In this document: positions 7,909-17,265 of the stretch, in pieces
How positions within the stretch are numbered: the first letter of the stretch is position 1
Layout of the letters: each line of letters opens with the position of its first letter
Assembly (NCBI RefSeq): GCF_009687845.1
Contig: NZ_BLAD01000038.1
Coordinates: 188,508-252,507, forward strand
DNA from: Acrocarpospora corrugata
GTDB taxonomy: Bacteria > Actinomycetota > Actinomycetes > Streptosporangiales > Streptosporangiaceae
Reading direction: 5' to 3'
Length of the DNA stretch: 64,000 nt
Position numbers and translations under genes: made by a program
The notes under the pieces: generated by a model
What the model was told of the DNA's origin: nothing
The model's database searches: none
What the model saw: only the letters and a program-made list of their open reading frames with translations

Positions 7909-8830
7909 TCTGCGTAGTCTGCCGGTGCCCGAAGGGCTGGAGGGCGAGCGGCTCGACGCGGCGCTGGCCCGCCTGTTCGGTTTCTCCCGCACCCGGGCCG
8001 CCGAGCTGATCGCGTCAGGGGACGTGCTGGTGGACGGGGCCGCTCCGGCCAAGTCCGACCGCGTCCGCGGCGGGGCCTGGCTGGACGTCACCGTCCCGCC
8101 GCCGCCGTCCGCGCCCGTGGCGGTCGCCGAGCCGGTCCCCGGCATGACGGTCCTGTACGAGGACGACGACATCGTGGTGGTCAACAAGCCGATCGGGGTG
8201 GCCGCCCACCCGAGCGTCGGCTGGACCGGGCCGACCGTGATCGGCGGGCTGCTCGGGGCCGGGCACCGGGTCTCCACCAGCGGCGCGGCCGAACGCCAGG
8301 GCATCGTGCACCGGCTGGACGCCAACACCACCGGCGCGATGGTGGTGGCCAAGAGCGAGCGCGCGTACACGGCGCTGAAGCGGGCCTTCAAGGAGCGCAC
8401 GGTCGAGAAGCGCTACCACGCCCTGGTGCAGGGCCACATGGACCCGCTGCGCGGCACCGTGGACGCCCCCATCGACCGGCACCCGTCCGGCGACGGCCGC
8501 TGGGCCGTGGTCGCCGGCGGCAAGGACTCGGTCACGCACTACGACACGCTGGAGGCGTTCCGTTCGGCCTCCCTGCTGGACATCCGGCTGGAGACCGGCC
8601 GCACCCACCAGATCCGGGTGCACATGTCCGCGCTGCGCCACCCCTGCGTCGGCGACCTGCAGTACGGCGCGGACCCCACCCTGGCGGCCCGGCTCGGCGT
8701 CACCCGGCAGTGGCTGCACGCGGTCTCACTGGCCTTCGACCACCCGGCCACGGGCGAGTGGGTCTCGTTCACCACCGACTACCCGGCCGACCTCGCCGAG
8801 GCGCTGGACCGCGTCGGCGACGACTCCTAG
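7901..8830 (+). CDS. rluD: RluD-family 23S rRNA pseudouridine synthase
   Basis: Converts uridines in 23S rRNA to pseudouridine. The 309-residue protein has an S4 RNA-binding domain (about residues 10-60, [32 protein letters not shown]) followed by the RluA-type catalytic domain with HRLDANTTG, where the Asp is catalytic. It continues with [11 protein letters not shown] and [10 protein letters not shown], both family hallmarks. ATG 7901 overlaps the lspA stop, so translation is probably coupled. Its TAG stop shares the palindrome CTAG (8827-8830) with the stop of the convergent kinase gene. RluD versus a close RluA-family relative cannot be separated with certainty by eye. Confidence 0.92.
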   Translation: MADLRSLPVPEGLEGERLDAALARLFGFSRTRAAELIASGDVLVDGAAPAKSDRVRGGAWLDVTVPPPPSAPVAVAEPVPGMTVLYEDDDIVVVNKPIGVAAHPSVGWTGPTVIGGLLGAGHRVSTSGAAERQGIVHRLDANTTGAMVVAKSERAYTALKRAFKERTVEKRYHALVQGHMDPLRGTVDAPIDRHPSGDGRWAVVAGGKDSVTHYDTLEAFRSASLLDIRLETGRTHQIRVHMSALRHPCVGDLQYGADPTLAARLGVTRQWLHAVSLAFDHPATGEWVSFTTDYPADLAEALDRVGDDS

Positions 8831-10131
8831 AGCACGTCTCCCGGCGGGACGATTCCGGCCTCGATCTGGGCCTGGAGTTCGCCCGCGTCCGGATCCACCA
8901 TTCCGTCGCTCTCGTCGGAAGGATCGTCCGGGGGCTCGTCGGTGGGCTGCTCGGTGGGTTCTTCCGAGGGCTCCTGGGAGGGGCTCGGTTTCTTCGAGGG
9001 CTTCTCGGCGGGCCGCCGGTTCTCGCTCGGGGCCGGGTCCCGCGCCGGTTCCTGCGGCGGCTCCGAGGTCTTCGGCGGATCCACGACGGAGGACACCGCC
9101 GGTTCGGGGACGCGGGCCCGCCCGTCGCCCTCCGCCGTCAGATACGCGATACCCCCCGCCGCGAGCCCGATGAACAGGGTCCCGGTGGCGGCGGCCAGCG
9201 GCCACCACCGCCTGCGGCGCGGCGAGACCGGCCCAGGAACCGGCAGCGGGACCTCTTCGGTCGGCGCGGGCGCGGTCCCGTCCACGATGGCCCGCAGCGC
9301 CCGCTCCGCCTCCTCGGCCGTCATCCGCCGCGCCGGATCCTTGCGCAGCAGCCCGAGCAGCACCGGGGCCAGCGCGCCCGCCCGGCAGAGCGGGCCGGGC
9401 CCCTCGTACATGACCGCGGCCAGCGACGCCAGCGCGTGCCCGCGCTGGAACGGGGAGCGCCCCTCCACCGCCGCGAACAGGGTCACGCCCAGCGACCACA
9501 GGTCGGACTCCCGCTGCGCCGTCCCGCCGGACGCGCGCTCGGGCGCGATGAACGCGGGGGTGCCGATCAGCGCGCCGGTCCTGGTCACCGGCGAGTCGTC
9601 CTCCAGCGTGGCGATGCCGAAATCGGTCAGCACCACCCGGCCGTCGTCGGCCAGCAGGACGTTGTCCGGCTTCACGTCCCGGTGCAGCACGCCCGCCGCG
9701 TGCGCCGCCGTCAGCGCGCCCACCAGCTGGAGGCCGATCTCGGCCACCCGCCGGGGCGGCAACGGCCCCTCCGCCTGTACGACTTCGCCCAGCGTCCGGG
9801 AGCTGACCAGCTGCATCACGATCCACGGATGCCCGGCCTCCTCGAACACGTCGTAGACGGCCGCCACCGCCGGGTGGCTCAGCCGCCCGGCGGCCCGCGC
9901 CTCCCTGAACGTCCGGACCGTGTAGATCTGCCGCTCGTGGGCGGTGAGCTCGCGCAGGGCGTCCTGCTCCTTGATGGCCACTTCGCGCTGGAGGCTCTCG
10001 TCCAGGGCCCGCCACACGGTGCCCATGCCGCCCCGGCCGAGCGGCTCCATCAGCCGGTACCGGCCCGCCACCAGGCGCGGGCCGGGACTGCTTGCCGCGA
10101 ACTCACGGGTGCCTGCGTCCGCCATGGCCAC
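8827..10131 (-). CDS. PknB-type Ser/Thr protein kinase, membrane-anchored
   Basis: A 434-residue Hanks-type kinase. Kinase domain about residues 24-285: glycine loop GRGGMG (32-37), catalytic Lys54, HRDVKPDN (150-157), DFG (170-172) and GTPAFIAPE activation segment. One membrane helix follows at about 311-331. The outside tail is about 100 residues rich in Pro/Glu/Ser with no recognised sensor fold, unlike the two kinases encoded next on the same strand. Start is GTG 10131, with ATG 10125 as an alternative; no strong ribosome site is seen. It converges on rluD and shares its CTAG stop palindrome. Substrates cannot be inferred from sequence. Confidence 0.93.
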   Translation of the reverse strand: MAMADAGTREFAASSPGPRLVAGRYRLMEPLGRGGMGTVWRALDESLQREVAIKEQDALRELTAHERQIYTVRTFREARAAGRLSHPAVAAVYDVFEEAGHPWIVMQLVSSRTLGEVVQAEGPLPPRRVAEIGLQLVGALTAAHAAGVLHRDVKPDNVLLADDGRVVLTDFGIATLEDDSPVTRTGALIGTPAFIAPERASGGTAQRESDLWSLGVTLFAAVEGRSPFQRGHALASLAAVMYEGPGPLCRAGALAPVLLGLLRKDPARRMTAEEAERALRAIVDGTAPAPTEEVPLPVPGPVSPRRRRWWPLAAATGTLFIGLAAGGIAYLTAEGDGRARVPEPAVSSVVDPPKTSEPPQEPARDPAPSENRRPAEKPSKKPSPSQEPSEEPTEQPTDEPPDDPSDESDGMVDPDAGELQAQIEAGIVPPGDVL

Positions 10132-10151
10132 CGGCTACCCACGATTAACTG

Positions 10152-10463
10152 TCACATGCCCATCAAACGTGTCAAAGCGGTCACGACCGCGGCCGCGATG
10201 AGGACCACCAGAAAGGGCGCCCGCAGCAGCAGCGCCACGACGGCCGCCGCCATGCCCGCCAGCCGCGCGCCGTCCAGCCGCAGCTCCTGACCGTGCCCGA
10301 AGGTCTGTACGGCGATCAGCGCCGCCAGCAGGGCCACCGGGACAAGCCTGGCGAAACGCCGTACGCCGGGATGGTCGAGCACCCGGCGCGGGGCGGCCAG
10401 GCCCGCGAGCTTGAGCAGGTAGCAGCCCGCGCAGGTGATGGCGATCGCCCACCAGACGGTCAT
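10152..10463 (-). CDS. azlD: AzlD-type branched-chain amino acid exporter small subunit
   Basis: A 103-residue, four-segment membrane protein (MTVWWAIAITCAGCYLLKL start, ending ALTRLMGM). AzlD works with AzlC as an efflux pair for branched-chain or other amino acids. The ATG at 10463 overlaps the azlC stop by four bases, so translation is coupled. A longer upstream reading frame exists, but only as an antisense-type run through azlC. The kinase gene on the same strand begins only 20 bases downstream, which could place the kinase in this transcript. Confidence 0.85.
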   Translation of the reverse strand: MTVWWAIAITCAGCYLLKLAGLAAPRRVLDHPGVRRFARLVPVALLAALIAVQTFGHGQELRLDGARLAGMAAAVVALLLRAPFLVVLIAAAVVTALTRLMGM

Positions 10464-11179
10464 TCGGGGGCCGACCTCTCCGGGGTGAGCATGACCACCA
10501 GCGCCGCCCCCGCCGCCAGCAGGACCGGCACCCCGGGAGCGGCGAACGGGGTCGCCAGCAGCGCGACGGCCGCGCCGCCACCGGCGATCATCCGGAGCTG
10601 GGCGGTCTCCGGCGGCGGGGTGTCCGCGTCGCCGCGCAGCCGGGGCCAGAGCAGGGCCAGGAAGGTGGCCGGGCCGACCGCGTCCAGGCCGAACACGGCC
10701 GGGTCGCTCACCTGGGACGCGCCGAACGCGCCGAGGGCGGTGGTCAGGTTCCAGGTCAGGTAGAGGGTGCCGAAGGTGGTGTAGAAGCCCGCGCGGGCCG
10801 CCGCCGGGGTCGGCTGGGCGAACGCGACGGCGGAGCTCTCGTCGATGACGCCCTGCGCGGTCACCAGGGTGCGCAGGGGCTGCCGGGAGGCACCCAGGAC
10901 CAGCGCCAGGCGCAGGCCGTAGAAGCTGTTCCTGGCGCCCAGCAGGAGTGCTCCCGCGGTGCCCGCCAGCAGGCCGCCGCCGGCCGCCACCACGCCCGCG
11001 AGGGCGAACTGGGACGCGCCGGTGAAGGCGAACAGGCTGAGCGCGCACGCCTGGGCCACGGTCAGCCCGGCGGTGATCGCGGCGGCCCCGAACGCCACCC
11101 CGGAGACCCCTACGGCGAGACCGACGCCGATCCCGTCCCGGATCGCGGCGGTCCGCTGCCGCCGTTCCGTGTCATGCAT
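10460..11179 (-). CDS. azlC: AzlC-family amino acid exporter large subunit
   Basis: A 239-residue membrane protein with about six or seven hydrophobic segments and the AzlC hallmark FTGASQFALAG (about residues 51-61), followed by LLLGARNSFYGLRLA and a VIDESSAVAFAQ motif. AzlC with AzlD exports amino acids; in Bacillus the substrate is 4-azaleucine and in Corynebacterium the homologue BrnFE exports isoleucine/methionine. Substrate here is not determined. ATG 11179 begins a polar 15-residue N-terminus before the first segment. The pair sits between kinase genes on the same strand; whether this matters functionally is unknown. Confidence 0.88.
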   Translation of the reverse strand: MHDTERRQRTAAIRDGIGVGLAVGVSGVAFGAAAITAGLTVAQACALSLFAFTGASQFALAGVVAAGGGLLAGTAGALLLGARNSFYGLRLALVLGASRQPLRTLVTAQGVIDESSAVAFAQPTPAAARAGFYTTFGTLYLTWNLTTALGAFGASQVSDPAVFGLDAVGPATFLALLWPRLRGDADTPPPETAQLRMIAGGGAAVALLATPFAAPGVPVLLAAGAALVVMLTPERSAPE

Positions 11180-11209
11180 GTCGGCAATAGTAGGAGCTGT
11201 CAGTGAATG

Positions 11210-12850
11210 TCAGGCGGGTGGGCGGAACGTCCGGGTGAAGGTGTCGAAGTAGGCCCGGCCGGCCTTCCAGCTGGCTTCCGGGACCTGCCAGTAGAGGGCG
11301 TAGCAGGCGTCGCCGATCCGGAAGGCGCGGTCGATGACGCGCTGCCGCCCGGCCGAGGTGGCGAAGGTGAACTGCCAGTCGGCGGCGGGCACGCCCTGGT
11401 ACTCGGTCGCCCCGATGTCGATCCGCTGGTATTCGGGCAGCAGGCCCTTCGAGGTGGAGTTCCGCTCCACCGTCTCCAAAGCCTGGAGCGGGTCGGCCTC
11501 CTCCCACGGGGTGAGGTCGACCTGGAGATAACCGGGCATGCCAGGGCCGCGGAACCGGACCCGGGCGGCGCCGGCCACCCGCTCGGCGGCCCAGCCCGGC
11601 GGCAGCGCGATCGCGAACCCGAGCCTGTCCCGGTAGGCCTGCCACCCCTCAGGAAGCCCCCGGATCGGCGAGGCGGAGGGCGCGGGCTCTTCCGAGGGCT
11701 TCTCAGCGGTCGGCTCAGCGGTCTGCTCAAGGGACGGCTCAGCGGTCGGCTGAGTGGTCGGCTTGGCGGTCGGATCAATGGCCTGCTCGGCGGTCGGTAC
11801 CGTGCCCGTCTCCGAGGTCGGGAGCCCGGCGACGCCCGACCCGGCTCCGGTGAGGCCCCGGTAGCCGAACCAGCCGGCCACGCCCAGCGCGGCGACCAGC
11901 ACCGGAACCAGCACGAAGGCGATCCTGCGCCGGTGCGGCGGAGTCACCGGCCCGGGCACCCACCCGGAGGGCGGCATGGTGGAACGCGGATCGGGCGTCC
12001 ACGGCGGGGTGGTGTTCTGCCAGACCCCGACCGGCATGGTCCCGGCCGCCGCCCGCTTCAGCAGCGCCGCCGCCTCGATGGCGTCGATCCGCTGGGCCGG
12101 ATCCCGGCGCAGCAGCCCCTCGATCACCGGGACCAGCGGCCCGGCCCGCTGCGGCGGATGCGGCTGGCTGTGCAGCACCGCGGCCATGCTGGCGATCGGC
12201 GTCCCCCGGTCGTACGGCGACCGCCCCTCCACCGCCGCGTAGATGGTCGCCCCGAGCGACCACAGGTCGGACTCAGGCGTGGCCGGCTCGCCGTTCAGGC
12301 GTTCCGGCGGCAGGAACGCGGGTGTGCCGGTGACGCCGCCGGTCAGGGTCAGGCCGGGCTCCTCGGCCATGGTGGCGATGCCGAAATCGGTGAGCACCAC
12401 CCGGTTGTCGCCGCTGAGCAGCACGTTCTCGGGTTTCACGTCGCGGTGCAGGACGCCGGCGGCGTGGGCCGTGCCCAGCGCGTCCAGGATCTGCAGGCCG
12501 ATCGCGGCGACGCGTTCCGGGACGAGCGGGCCGTGCTCGCGGATGACCTGGCCGAGCGAGCGGGAGTCCACCAGCTGCATCACGATCCAGGGGCGGCCGT
12601 CCTCCTCGATCACGTCGTGCACGACCACCACGTTCGGGTGCGAGAGCCGCCCGGCCGCGCGGGCCTCCCTGATCGTCCTGCGGTTGAAGGCGGCCCTGTC
12701 CTGCTCGCTCATCGCGGCGAACAGGACCTCCTTGACCGCCACGGCCCGGTCCAGCAGCTCGTCGTGGGCCCGCCAGACCACGCCCATGCCGCCCCGGCCG
12801 ATGGGTTCGAGCAGCTGGTACCTGCCCGCCAGGCGCCGCGCCTCCGCCAC
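11210..12850 (-). CDS. PknB-type Ser/Thr kinase with extracytoplasmic sensor
   Basis: A 546-residue receptor kinase. Kinase domain about residues 8-270: GRGGMG at 18-23, Lys40, HRDVKPEN at 135-142, DFG at 155-157, GTPAFLPPE. A membrane helix at about 310-330 is followed by a Thr/Pro/Glu repeat linker (352-395, units of TAEPT). A globular outside domain of about 150 residues starts GLPEGWQAYRDRLGFAIALP and contains RVRFRGPGMPGYLQVDL. That domain is clearly related to the one in the next kinase (residues about 490-636), so the two genes are paralogues. GTG start at 12850. The 21-base gap to the upstream kinase gene suggests one transcript. No PASTA repeats are present. Confidence 0.94.
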   Translation of the reverse strand: MAEARRLAGRYQLLEPIGRGGMGVVWRAHDELLDRAVAVKEVLFAAMSEQDRAAFNRRTIREARAAGRLSHPNVVVVHDVIEEDGRPWIVMQLVDSRSLGQVIREHGPLVPERVAAIGLQILDALGTAHAAGVLHRDVKPENVLLSGDNRVVLTDFGIATMAEEPGLTLTGGVTGTPAFLPPERLNGEPATPESDLWSLGATIYAAVEGRSPYDRGTPIASMAAVLHSQPHPPQRAGPLVPVIEGLLRRDPAQRIDAIEAAALLKRAAAGTMPVGVWQNTTPPWTPDPRSTMPPSGWVPGPVTPPHRRRIAFVLVPVLVAALGVAGWFGYRGLTGAGSGVAGLPTSETGTVPTAEQAIDPTAKPTTQPTAEPSLEQTAEPTAEKPSEEPAPSASPIRGLPEGWQAYRDRLGFAIALPPGWAAERVAGAARVRFRGPGMPGYLQVDLTPWEEADPLQALETVERNSTSKGLLPEYQRIDIGATEYQGVPAADWQFTFATSAGRQRVIDRAFRIGDACYALYWQVPEASWKAGRAYFDTFTRTFRPPA

Positions 12851-12871
12851 AGGATTCCCTTCGCCGGGACG

Positions 12872-14782
12872 TTACTTATCCGGTTTGAAGGTAGCGGCAA
12901 AGGTCTCGAAGTAGTGAAAGTGCTTCTTCCAGTCCTTGTCCCTGGTCTTCCACAGAATCGCGTATCCGTGCTTCTTGTCGGTGACGAAGCCGCGGTTGAG
13001 GATGTGGCCGGTCGAACCACCGGGCTCCCAGGTGAACTCCCAGTCGGCGGCCTCGTCGAAGTAGTCCACCGACTCGATCTTGACCCGCTGGTAGCCGGGC
13101 CAGTTGCCGCGTGTCCGCGACTCCTGCTCCTTCCAGTCCTTGACCGCGTCCTTCTGCGGCGAACTGGTGAACCCGATCTGCAGGTACGCCCCCTCCAGCG
13201 GCCCGCGGAAGAACACGTTCGACCCGTCCCTGCGGTCCAGCTTCCAGCCCTTCGGCAGGGCCAGCGAGAAGCCGGAGCTGTCCTTGTGGGTCTTCCAGCC
13301 GTCCGGCAGCGCGCCCGCCTCGGCCGACGCGGACGGCTTGGGCGGGTCAGATGGTTTGGCCGATTCCGACGGTTTGGCCGAATCTGACGGCTCACCGCTG
13401 GCCGGGTCCTCGGAAGGCCCGGCGGACGACGGGATCTGGGCGGCCGACGTGGACGCGCCGCCTGCCGGGCCCGCGCCGCCCTCGTCCGCCTGCTGGGCGC
13501 CCAGCCAGACGCCGACCCCGGCGACGACCAGCAGCACCGGCACGATCACCAGCGCCGCCCGGACCGCAACCGGCCGCCGCGGCGGCGGATTGATGTTCCA
13601 GTCCGGATACGGCACCGGCCGCTTCTTCGACCGCGCGGTGTCCGCGTCGTCGCCGTCGCTCCAGTTCGGCGCGGCCTCGGCCGGCTCCTCCTTGCGCTCC
13701 CAGGTCGCCGGCGTCGCCCGCGACCCGGTCTCCGGCGGGTACGGATCCTTCCGCACGATGGCGGCCGGCACGGGATCACGCCCAGGCTTCTCTTCCGGTT
13801 CCGGCGACCAGGACCGCGGGGGTTCCGCGCGCGGGGACTCCTGCCGCGGGGCCGGGACCGGCAGCTCGACCGGCCCGGTGTCGGCCTCGCTGGCCTTCAC
13901 CGCCTTGGCCGGGAGCGCCGGAGCCGGCGGGGCCGCCTGGACCGGCGCGAAAGCCTTGGTGGGGGGCGGTTCGCTCTTGGCCTGGCGCAGCAGCCGCACC
14001 GTCTCGTCGTAGCCGGGGCGGTCGGCGGGCTCCTTGACCAGGAGCCGGTCCAGGACCACGCCCAGGCGGCCGGCGTGCACGGCCGGGTCGGGCTCGTCGT
14101 TCAGCACGGCGTGCATGGTGGCCATCGCCATGCCCTTGTCGTGCGGCGGGCGGCCCTCCACGGCCGCGTACAGGGTCGCGCCCAATGACCACAGGTCGGA
14201 CTCGCGCTGGGCCGGGCCGCCGCGTAACCGCTCCGGGGCGATGAAGGCGGGGGTGCCGACCAGGCCGGTCCTGGTCATGGTCGAGTCGGTCTCCACCCGG
14301 GCGATGCCGAAGTCGGTGAGCACCACCCGGCCGTCATCGGTGAGCAGCACGTTCTCCGGCTTGACGTCCCGGTGCAGGACGCCCTGGCCGTGCGCGGCGC
14401 GGAGCGCGTCCAGGACCTGGAGGCCGATGTCGGTGACCCGGGCGGGCGGCAGCGGCCCGTCCTCGCGGATCACCTGGCCGAGCGATCGGGACTCCACCAG
14501 CTGCATGATGATCCAGGGCCGGCGGTCCTCCTCGATCACGTCGTGCACCACGACCACGTTCGGGTGCGTGAGCCGACCGGCAGCCCTGGCCTCCCGCATG
14601 GTCCGGCGGTTGAGCTCCTCCAGCTCGTCGCCCATGGCACTGTCGTACCTGACCTCTTTGACGGCGACCGTGCGGTCGAGCAGCTCGTCGTGGGCCTTCC
14701 AGACGATGCCCATGCCTCCCCGGCCGATGGGCTCGATCAGTTGGTACCGGCCTCCGACGAGTCGGCCTTCCGCGTTCGACAT
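12872..14782 (-). CDS. PknB-type Ser/Thr kinase with extracytoplasmic sensor
   Basis: A 636-residue receptor kinase, first gene of a two-kinase unit. Kinase domain about residues 10-270: GRGGMG, Lys42, HRDVKPEN (137-144), DFG (157-159), [10 protein letters not shown] long Pro-rich juxtamembrane region (270-405) leads to a membrane helix (408-428). A Ser/Pro/Glu stalk with SDSAKPSESAKPS repeats follows, then a globular domain (490-636) beginning LPDGWKTHKDSSGFSLALPKGW, homologous to the sensor of the downstream kinase. ATG 14782 is chosen over GTG 14788 because GAGGGG lies just upstream and the short N-terminus then matches the paralogue. The ligand is unknown; the GW...F.LALP pattern resembles small lipoprotein-like sensor folds seen after actinobacterial kinases (inference). 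Confidence 0.94.
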   Translation of the reverse strand: MSNAEGRLVGGRYQLIEPIGRGGMGIVWKAHDELLDRTVAVKEVRYDSAMGDELEELNRRTMREARAAGRLTHPNVVVVHDVIEEDRRPWIIMQLVESRSLGQVIREDGPLPPARVTDIGLQVLDALRAAHGQGVLHRDVKPENVLLTDDGRVVLTDFGIARVETDSTMTRTGLVGTPAFIAPERLRGGPAQRESDLWSLGATLYAAVEGRPPHDKGMAMATMHAVLNDEPDPAVHAGRLGVVLDRLLVKEPADRPGYDETVRLLRQAKSEPPPTKAFAPVQAAPPAPALPAKAVKASEADTGPVELPVPAPRQESPRAEPPRSWSPEPEEKPGRDPVPAAIVRKDPYPPETGSRATPATWERKEEPAEAAPNWSDGDDADTARSKKRPVPYPDWNINPPPRRPVAVRAALVIVPVLLVVAGVGVWLGAQQADEGGAGPAGGASTSAAQIPSSAGPSEDPASGEPSDSAKPSESAKPSDPPKPSASAEAGALPDGWKTHKDSSGFSLALPKGWKLDRRDGSNVFFRGPLEGAYLQIGFTSSPQKDAVKDWKEQESRTRGNWPGYQRVKIESVDYFDEAADWEFTWEPGGSTGHILNRGFVTDKKHGYAILWKTRDKDWKKHFHYFETFAATFKPDK

Positions 14783-14898
14783 CCACACCCCTCTCGAAAC
14801 CCAAGAATCGTCCCACGGATGGCAAATGGATCAAACGAGGGACCACTGCCCTGATCTTGGGATGCGAGACAGATTATTCCGAGGTTGTGCCGGGTGGG

Positions 14899-16296
14899 TC
14901 AGATGAGGGGATCCGTGGTGGAGTGGACGTGCCCGTTGCGGCGGGAATTGACCGCTTTCCAGCCGAGCGCGATGGCGCCGGCGATGACGGGGATCAGATA
15001 GAAGGCGATCCGCTGGTCCTCGTCGGCGAACGGCATCAGCGCCACGATCAGGCCCAGGAAGCCGAGTGTGGCCCAGTTGGTGACCGGCGCGCCCGGCATC
15101 CGGAAGGACGGGCGCTCGATCTCGCCGCGCAGGCACGCCTCCCGCAGTTTGATCTGGCAGTAGAGGAACGTCCCCCAGGTGGTGATCACGCCCAGCGAGG
15201 AGACGGCGACGGCGATGTTGAACGCCCGCCCCGGCAGGAAGTAGTAGAGCGCCACGCCGGCCAGGAACACCAGGGCGGTGAACACGATCCCGCCGTACGG
15301 CACGTGCCGGCTGTTCATCACGCCGGTGACGGCGGGGGCCTCGCCCTTCAGGGCCATCGAGCGCAGGATGCGGCCGGTGGCGTACAGGCCCGAGTTGCAC
15401 GACGACATGGCGGCGGTGATCACCACCAGGTTCATGATGTCACCTGCCCCCGCGACGCCCAGGTGCGAGAAGACGGTCACGAACGGCGACTCGCCGGCCT
15501 TGTAGGCCGTCCAGGGCAGCACCATGACGAGCAGCAGCACCGACCCGATGTAGAAGACGGCGATCCGCCACAGCACGCTGTTGATCGCCCTGGGCATGAT
15601 CTTGTGGGGGTCCTTGGTCTCCCCGGCCGTGATGCCGACCACCTCGATCGCCGAGTACGCGAAGACGACCGCCTGCAGGCTCATCAGCACCGGCGCGAAC
15701 CCCAGCGGGAAGAAGCCGCCCTGGGCGGTCAGGTGCCCCGCCGACGCGCCCTTCACCGAGAACAGCACCAGGTAGAGCCCCACCACCAGGAAGGTGACGA
15801 TGGCCGCGACCTTCAGCAGCGCGAACCAGAACTCCAGCTCCCCGAACAGCCGCACCGACACCAGGTTCACCGTCAGCACCAGGCCGAGCGCGATCAGCGC
15901 GGTCAGCCAGCGGGGGAAGTCGGGCGCCCACTTCCCGACGTAGATGGCGACGGCCGTCAGTTCCGCGACGCCGGTGGCGGCCCAGTTCACCCAGTACATC
16001 CAGCCGCTGGCGAAGCCCGCCCACGGCCCGATGAAGGTGTTGGCGTACTCCACGAAGGAGCCGGAGACCGGGCGGTAGAGCACGAGTTCCCCGAGGGCGC
16101 GCATCACGAAGAACGCCGCCAGGCCGGCCAGCGCGTACGAGATGATCAGCCCGGGACCGGCGGCGGCGAGCCGGCCGCCGGCGCCCAGGAACAGCCCGAC
16201 GCCGATCGCCCCGCCGATCGCGATCATCTGGACCTGGCGGTTCCCCAGCGCATGAACATATCCCTCGCCGGTCCCGCCGGCCGCCTTCTCGTCCAC
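14899..16296 (-). CDS. APC-superfamily amino acid permease
   Basis: A 465-residue, 12-segment transporter of the amino acid permease family (AAT branch). The N-terminal HALGNRQVQMIAIGGAIGVGLFLGAG is the substrate-site hallmark of the GABA/proline/asparagine/CycA-type permeases. ELVLYRPVSGSFVEYA and SAIEVVGITAGETKDP are also typical. It would import an amino acid with a proton. Closest functional types are asparagine permease or the D-Ser/Ala/Gly permease, but substrate cannot be read from the sequence. GTG 16296 follows GGGGGGAG by five bases. It stands alone on the minus strand, 107 bases downstream of the nucleosidase-like gene. Confidence 0.9.
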   Translation of the reverse strand: MDEKAAGGTGEGYVHALGNRQVQMIAIGGAIGVGLFLGAGGRLAAAGPGLIISYALAGLAAFFVMRALGELVLYRPVSGSFVEYANTFIGPWAGFASGWMYWVNWAATGVAELTAVAIYVGKWAPDFPRWLTALIALGLVLTVNLVSVRLFGELEFWFALLKVAAIVTFLVVGLYLVLFSVKGASAGHLTAQGGFFPLGFAPVLMSLQAVVFAYSAIEVVGITAGETKDPHKIMPRAINSVLWRIAVFYIGSVLLLVMVLPWTAYKAGESPFVTVFSHLGVAGAGDIMNLVVITAAMSSCNSGLYATGRILRSMALKGEAPAVTGVMNSRHVPYGGIVFTALVFLAGVALYYFLPGRAFNIAVAVSSLGVITTWGTFLYCQIKLREACLRGEIERPSFRMPGAPVTNWATLGFLGLIVALMPFADEDQRIAFYLIPVIAGAIALGWKAVNSRRNGHVHSTTDPLI

Positions 16297-16402
16297 CGCG
16301 ACTCCCCCCGAAGATCGCTCCGACCCTAACCAGCGGCCTTCGCCTCCCCCCGGGAGCCACTCTTCTGAGCACCGGAAGATGGACGTCCGATGACCGATTC
16401 GA

Positions 16403-17167
16403 TCAGCGCGTGTTCAGCAGCAGGTAGGGGATCAGGGACTGCAGGACGGCGGCGGCGTGCCAGGCGGCGGTGGCCTCGGAGGTGTCGGTCCGCGCCTGGG
16501 CGGCGCTGCCGGCGATCCCGCGGATCACCACCCAGCCGCGGGTGCCGAGCGATTCTTCGCGATCGTCGAAGGCGCGGGCCAGGCCGAGGGCGGCCGCGTC
16601 GGCGGCCAGCAGCCGGTCGTTGACGGCGCGCAGGTCGCCGAGGGGTTCGGCGGCCACGGCGTGGCCCGTGCCGATCGGCCCGTTGAGCACCCGGTGGGCG
16701 CGGGTGACGCCGCGCGCGTCCTCGGTCTGGAAGTGCGCGGGCCTGCCGTAGTCGGTGAAGAAGCAGTTGACGGCGTGGGTGAGGCTCCCCGGGCCGTTCC
16801 GCGCCGAACCCCAGTGGCTGGTCTCGGTGGAGGTCTCCCAGCGGAAGTCGTATTCGATGATCTCGGTGGCGGCCACGACGTCGCCGGGGGACAGCCGGGG
16901 GTCGAGGCCGTCCGCCAGGCCGGTGAAGACCACGATCTCGGGCGCGTAGTTCCGGGCCAGGTGCGTGAAAGCGTCGGTGGCGCCCGGGGCGCGCACCGCG
17001 GCGACCCGGGTGGAGGTGCCCCGGGCGTGTACGGTGCCCTCGTAGCAGGGGATGGTCCCGCTGGCCGTCAGGGTGAGGTCCAGGACGTCCCGCACCGCGC
17101 CCATCTCGCCCGGGGTGGTCGTGATCACACCGATGCCGGTTCTGGTGGTGCTGACGCCGCCGTCCAC
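16403..17167 (-). CDS. Nucleosidase/nucleoside phosphorylase-like protein
   Basis: A 254-residue protein resembling the MTA/SAH nucleosidase and PNP superfamily. It opens with GIGVITTTPGEMGAVRDVL (the family N-terminal strand and T/E motif), continues with VVFTGLADGLDPRLSPGDVVAA (matching the G-x-A-G...GDVV core), and has a late RGIAGSAA...W...AA segment. The canonical catalytic NxDxE/SD motif is replaced around RGIAGSAAQARTD, so hydrolase activity is uncertain. It is divergent from an NrtR-type NAD regulator with a shared 98-base promoter region, so an NAD-linked or nucleoside-linked role is a reasonable guess. Related domains also appear as effectors in bacterial conflict proteins. GTG start at 17167. 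Confidence 0.6.
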   Translation of the reverse strand: MDGGVSTTRTGIGVITTTPGEMGAVRDVLDLTLTASGTIPCYEGTVHARGTSTRVAAVRAPGATDAFTHLARNYAPEIVVFTGLADGLDPRLSPGDVVAATEIIEYDFRWETSTETSHWGSARNGPGSLTHAVNCFFTDYGRPAHFQTEDARGVTRAHRVLNGPIGTGHAVAAEPLGDLRAVNDRLLAADAAALGLARAFDDREESLGTRGWVVIRGIAGSAAQARTDTSEATAAWHAAAVLQSLIPYLLLNTR

Positions 17168-17231
17168 CGCTGTTCTCCTCGGCCTCTTGAACTAAGTTAA
17201 GGTGGGTGTGACCATAATCGGTCAGCCGACT

Positions 17232-17259
17232 TTGAGTCAAGGTGACTCTTAGCTAGGCT
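17232..17259 (+). promoter_or_regulatory. nrtR promoter with overlapping inverted repeat
   Basis: TTGAGT (17232-17237) and TAGGCT (17254-17259), 16 bases apart, form a likely promoter ending six bases before the GTG at 17266, so the transcript would be leaderless. An inverted repeat TGAGTCA-AGG-TGACTC (17233-17248) covers the -35 box and spacer, a natural operator position for autoregulation and for control of the divergent gene. A further AT-rich TTGAACTAAGTTAAG lies at about 17187-17201, close to the divergent start. Confidence 0.55.
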
Positions 17260-17265
17260 GGGGGT

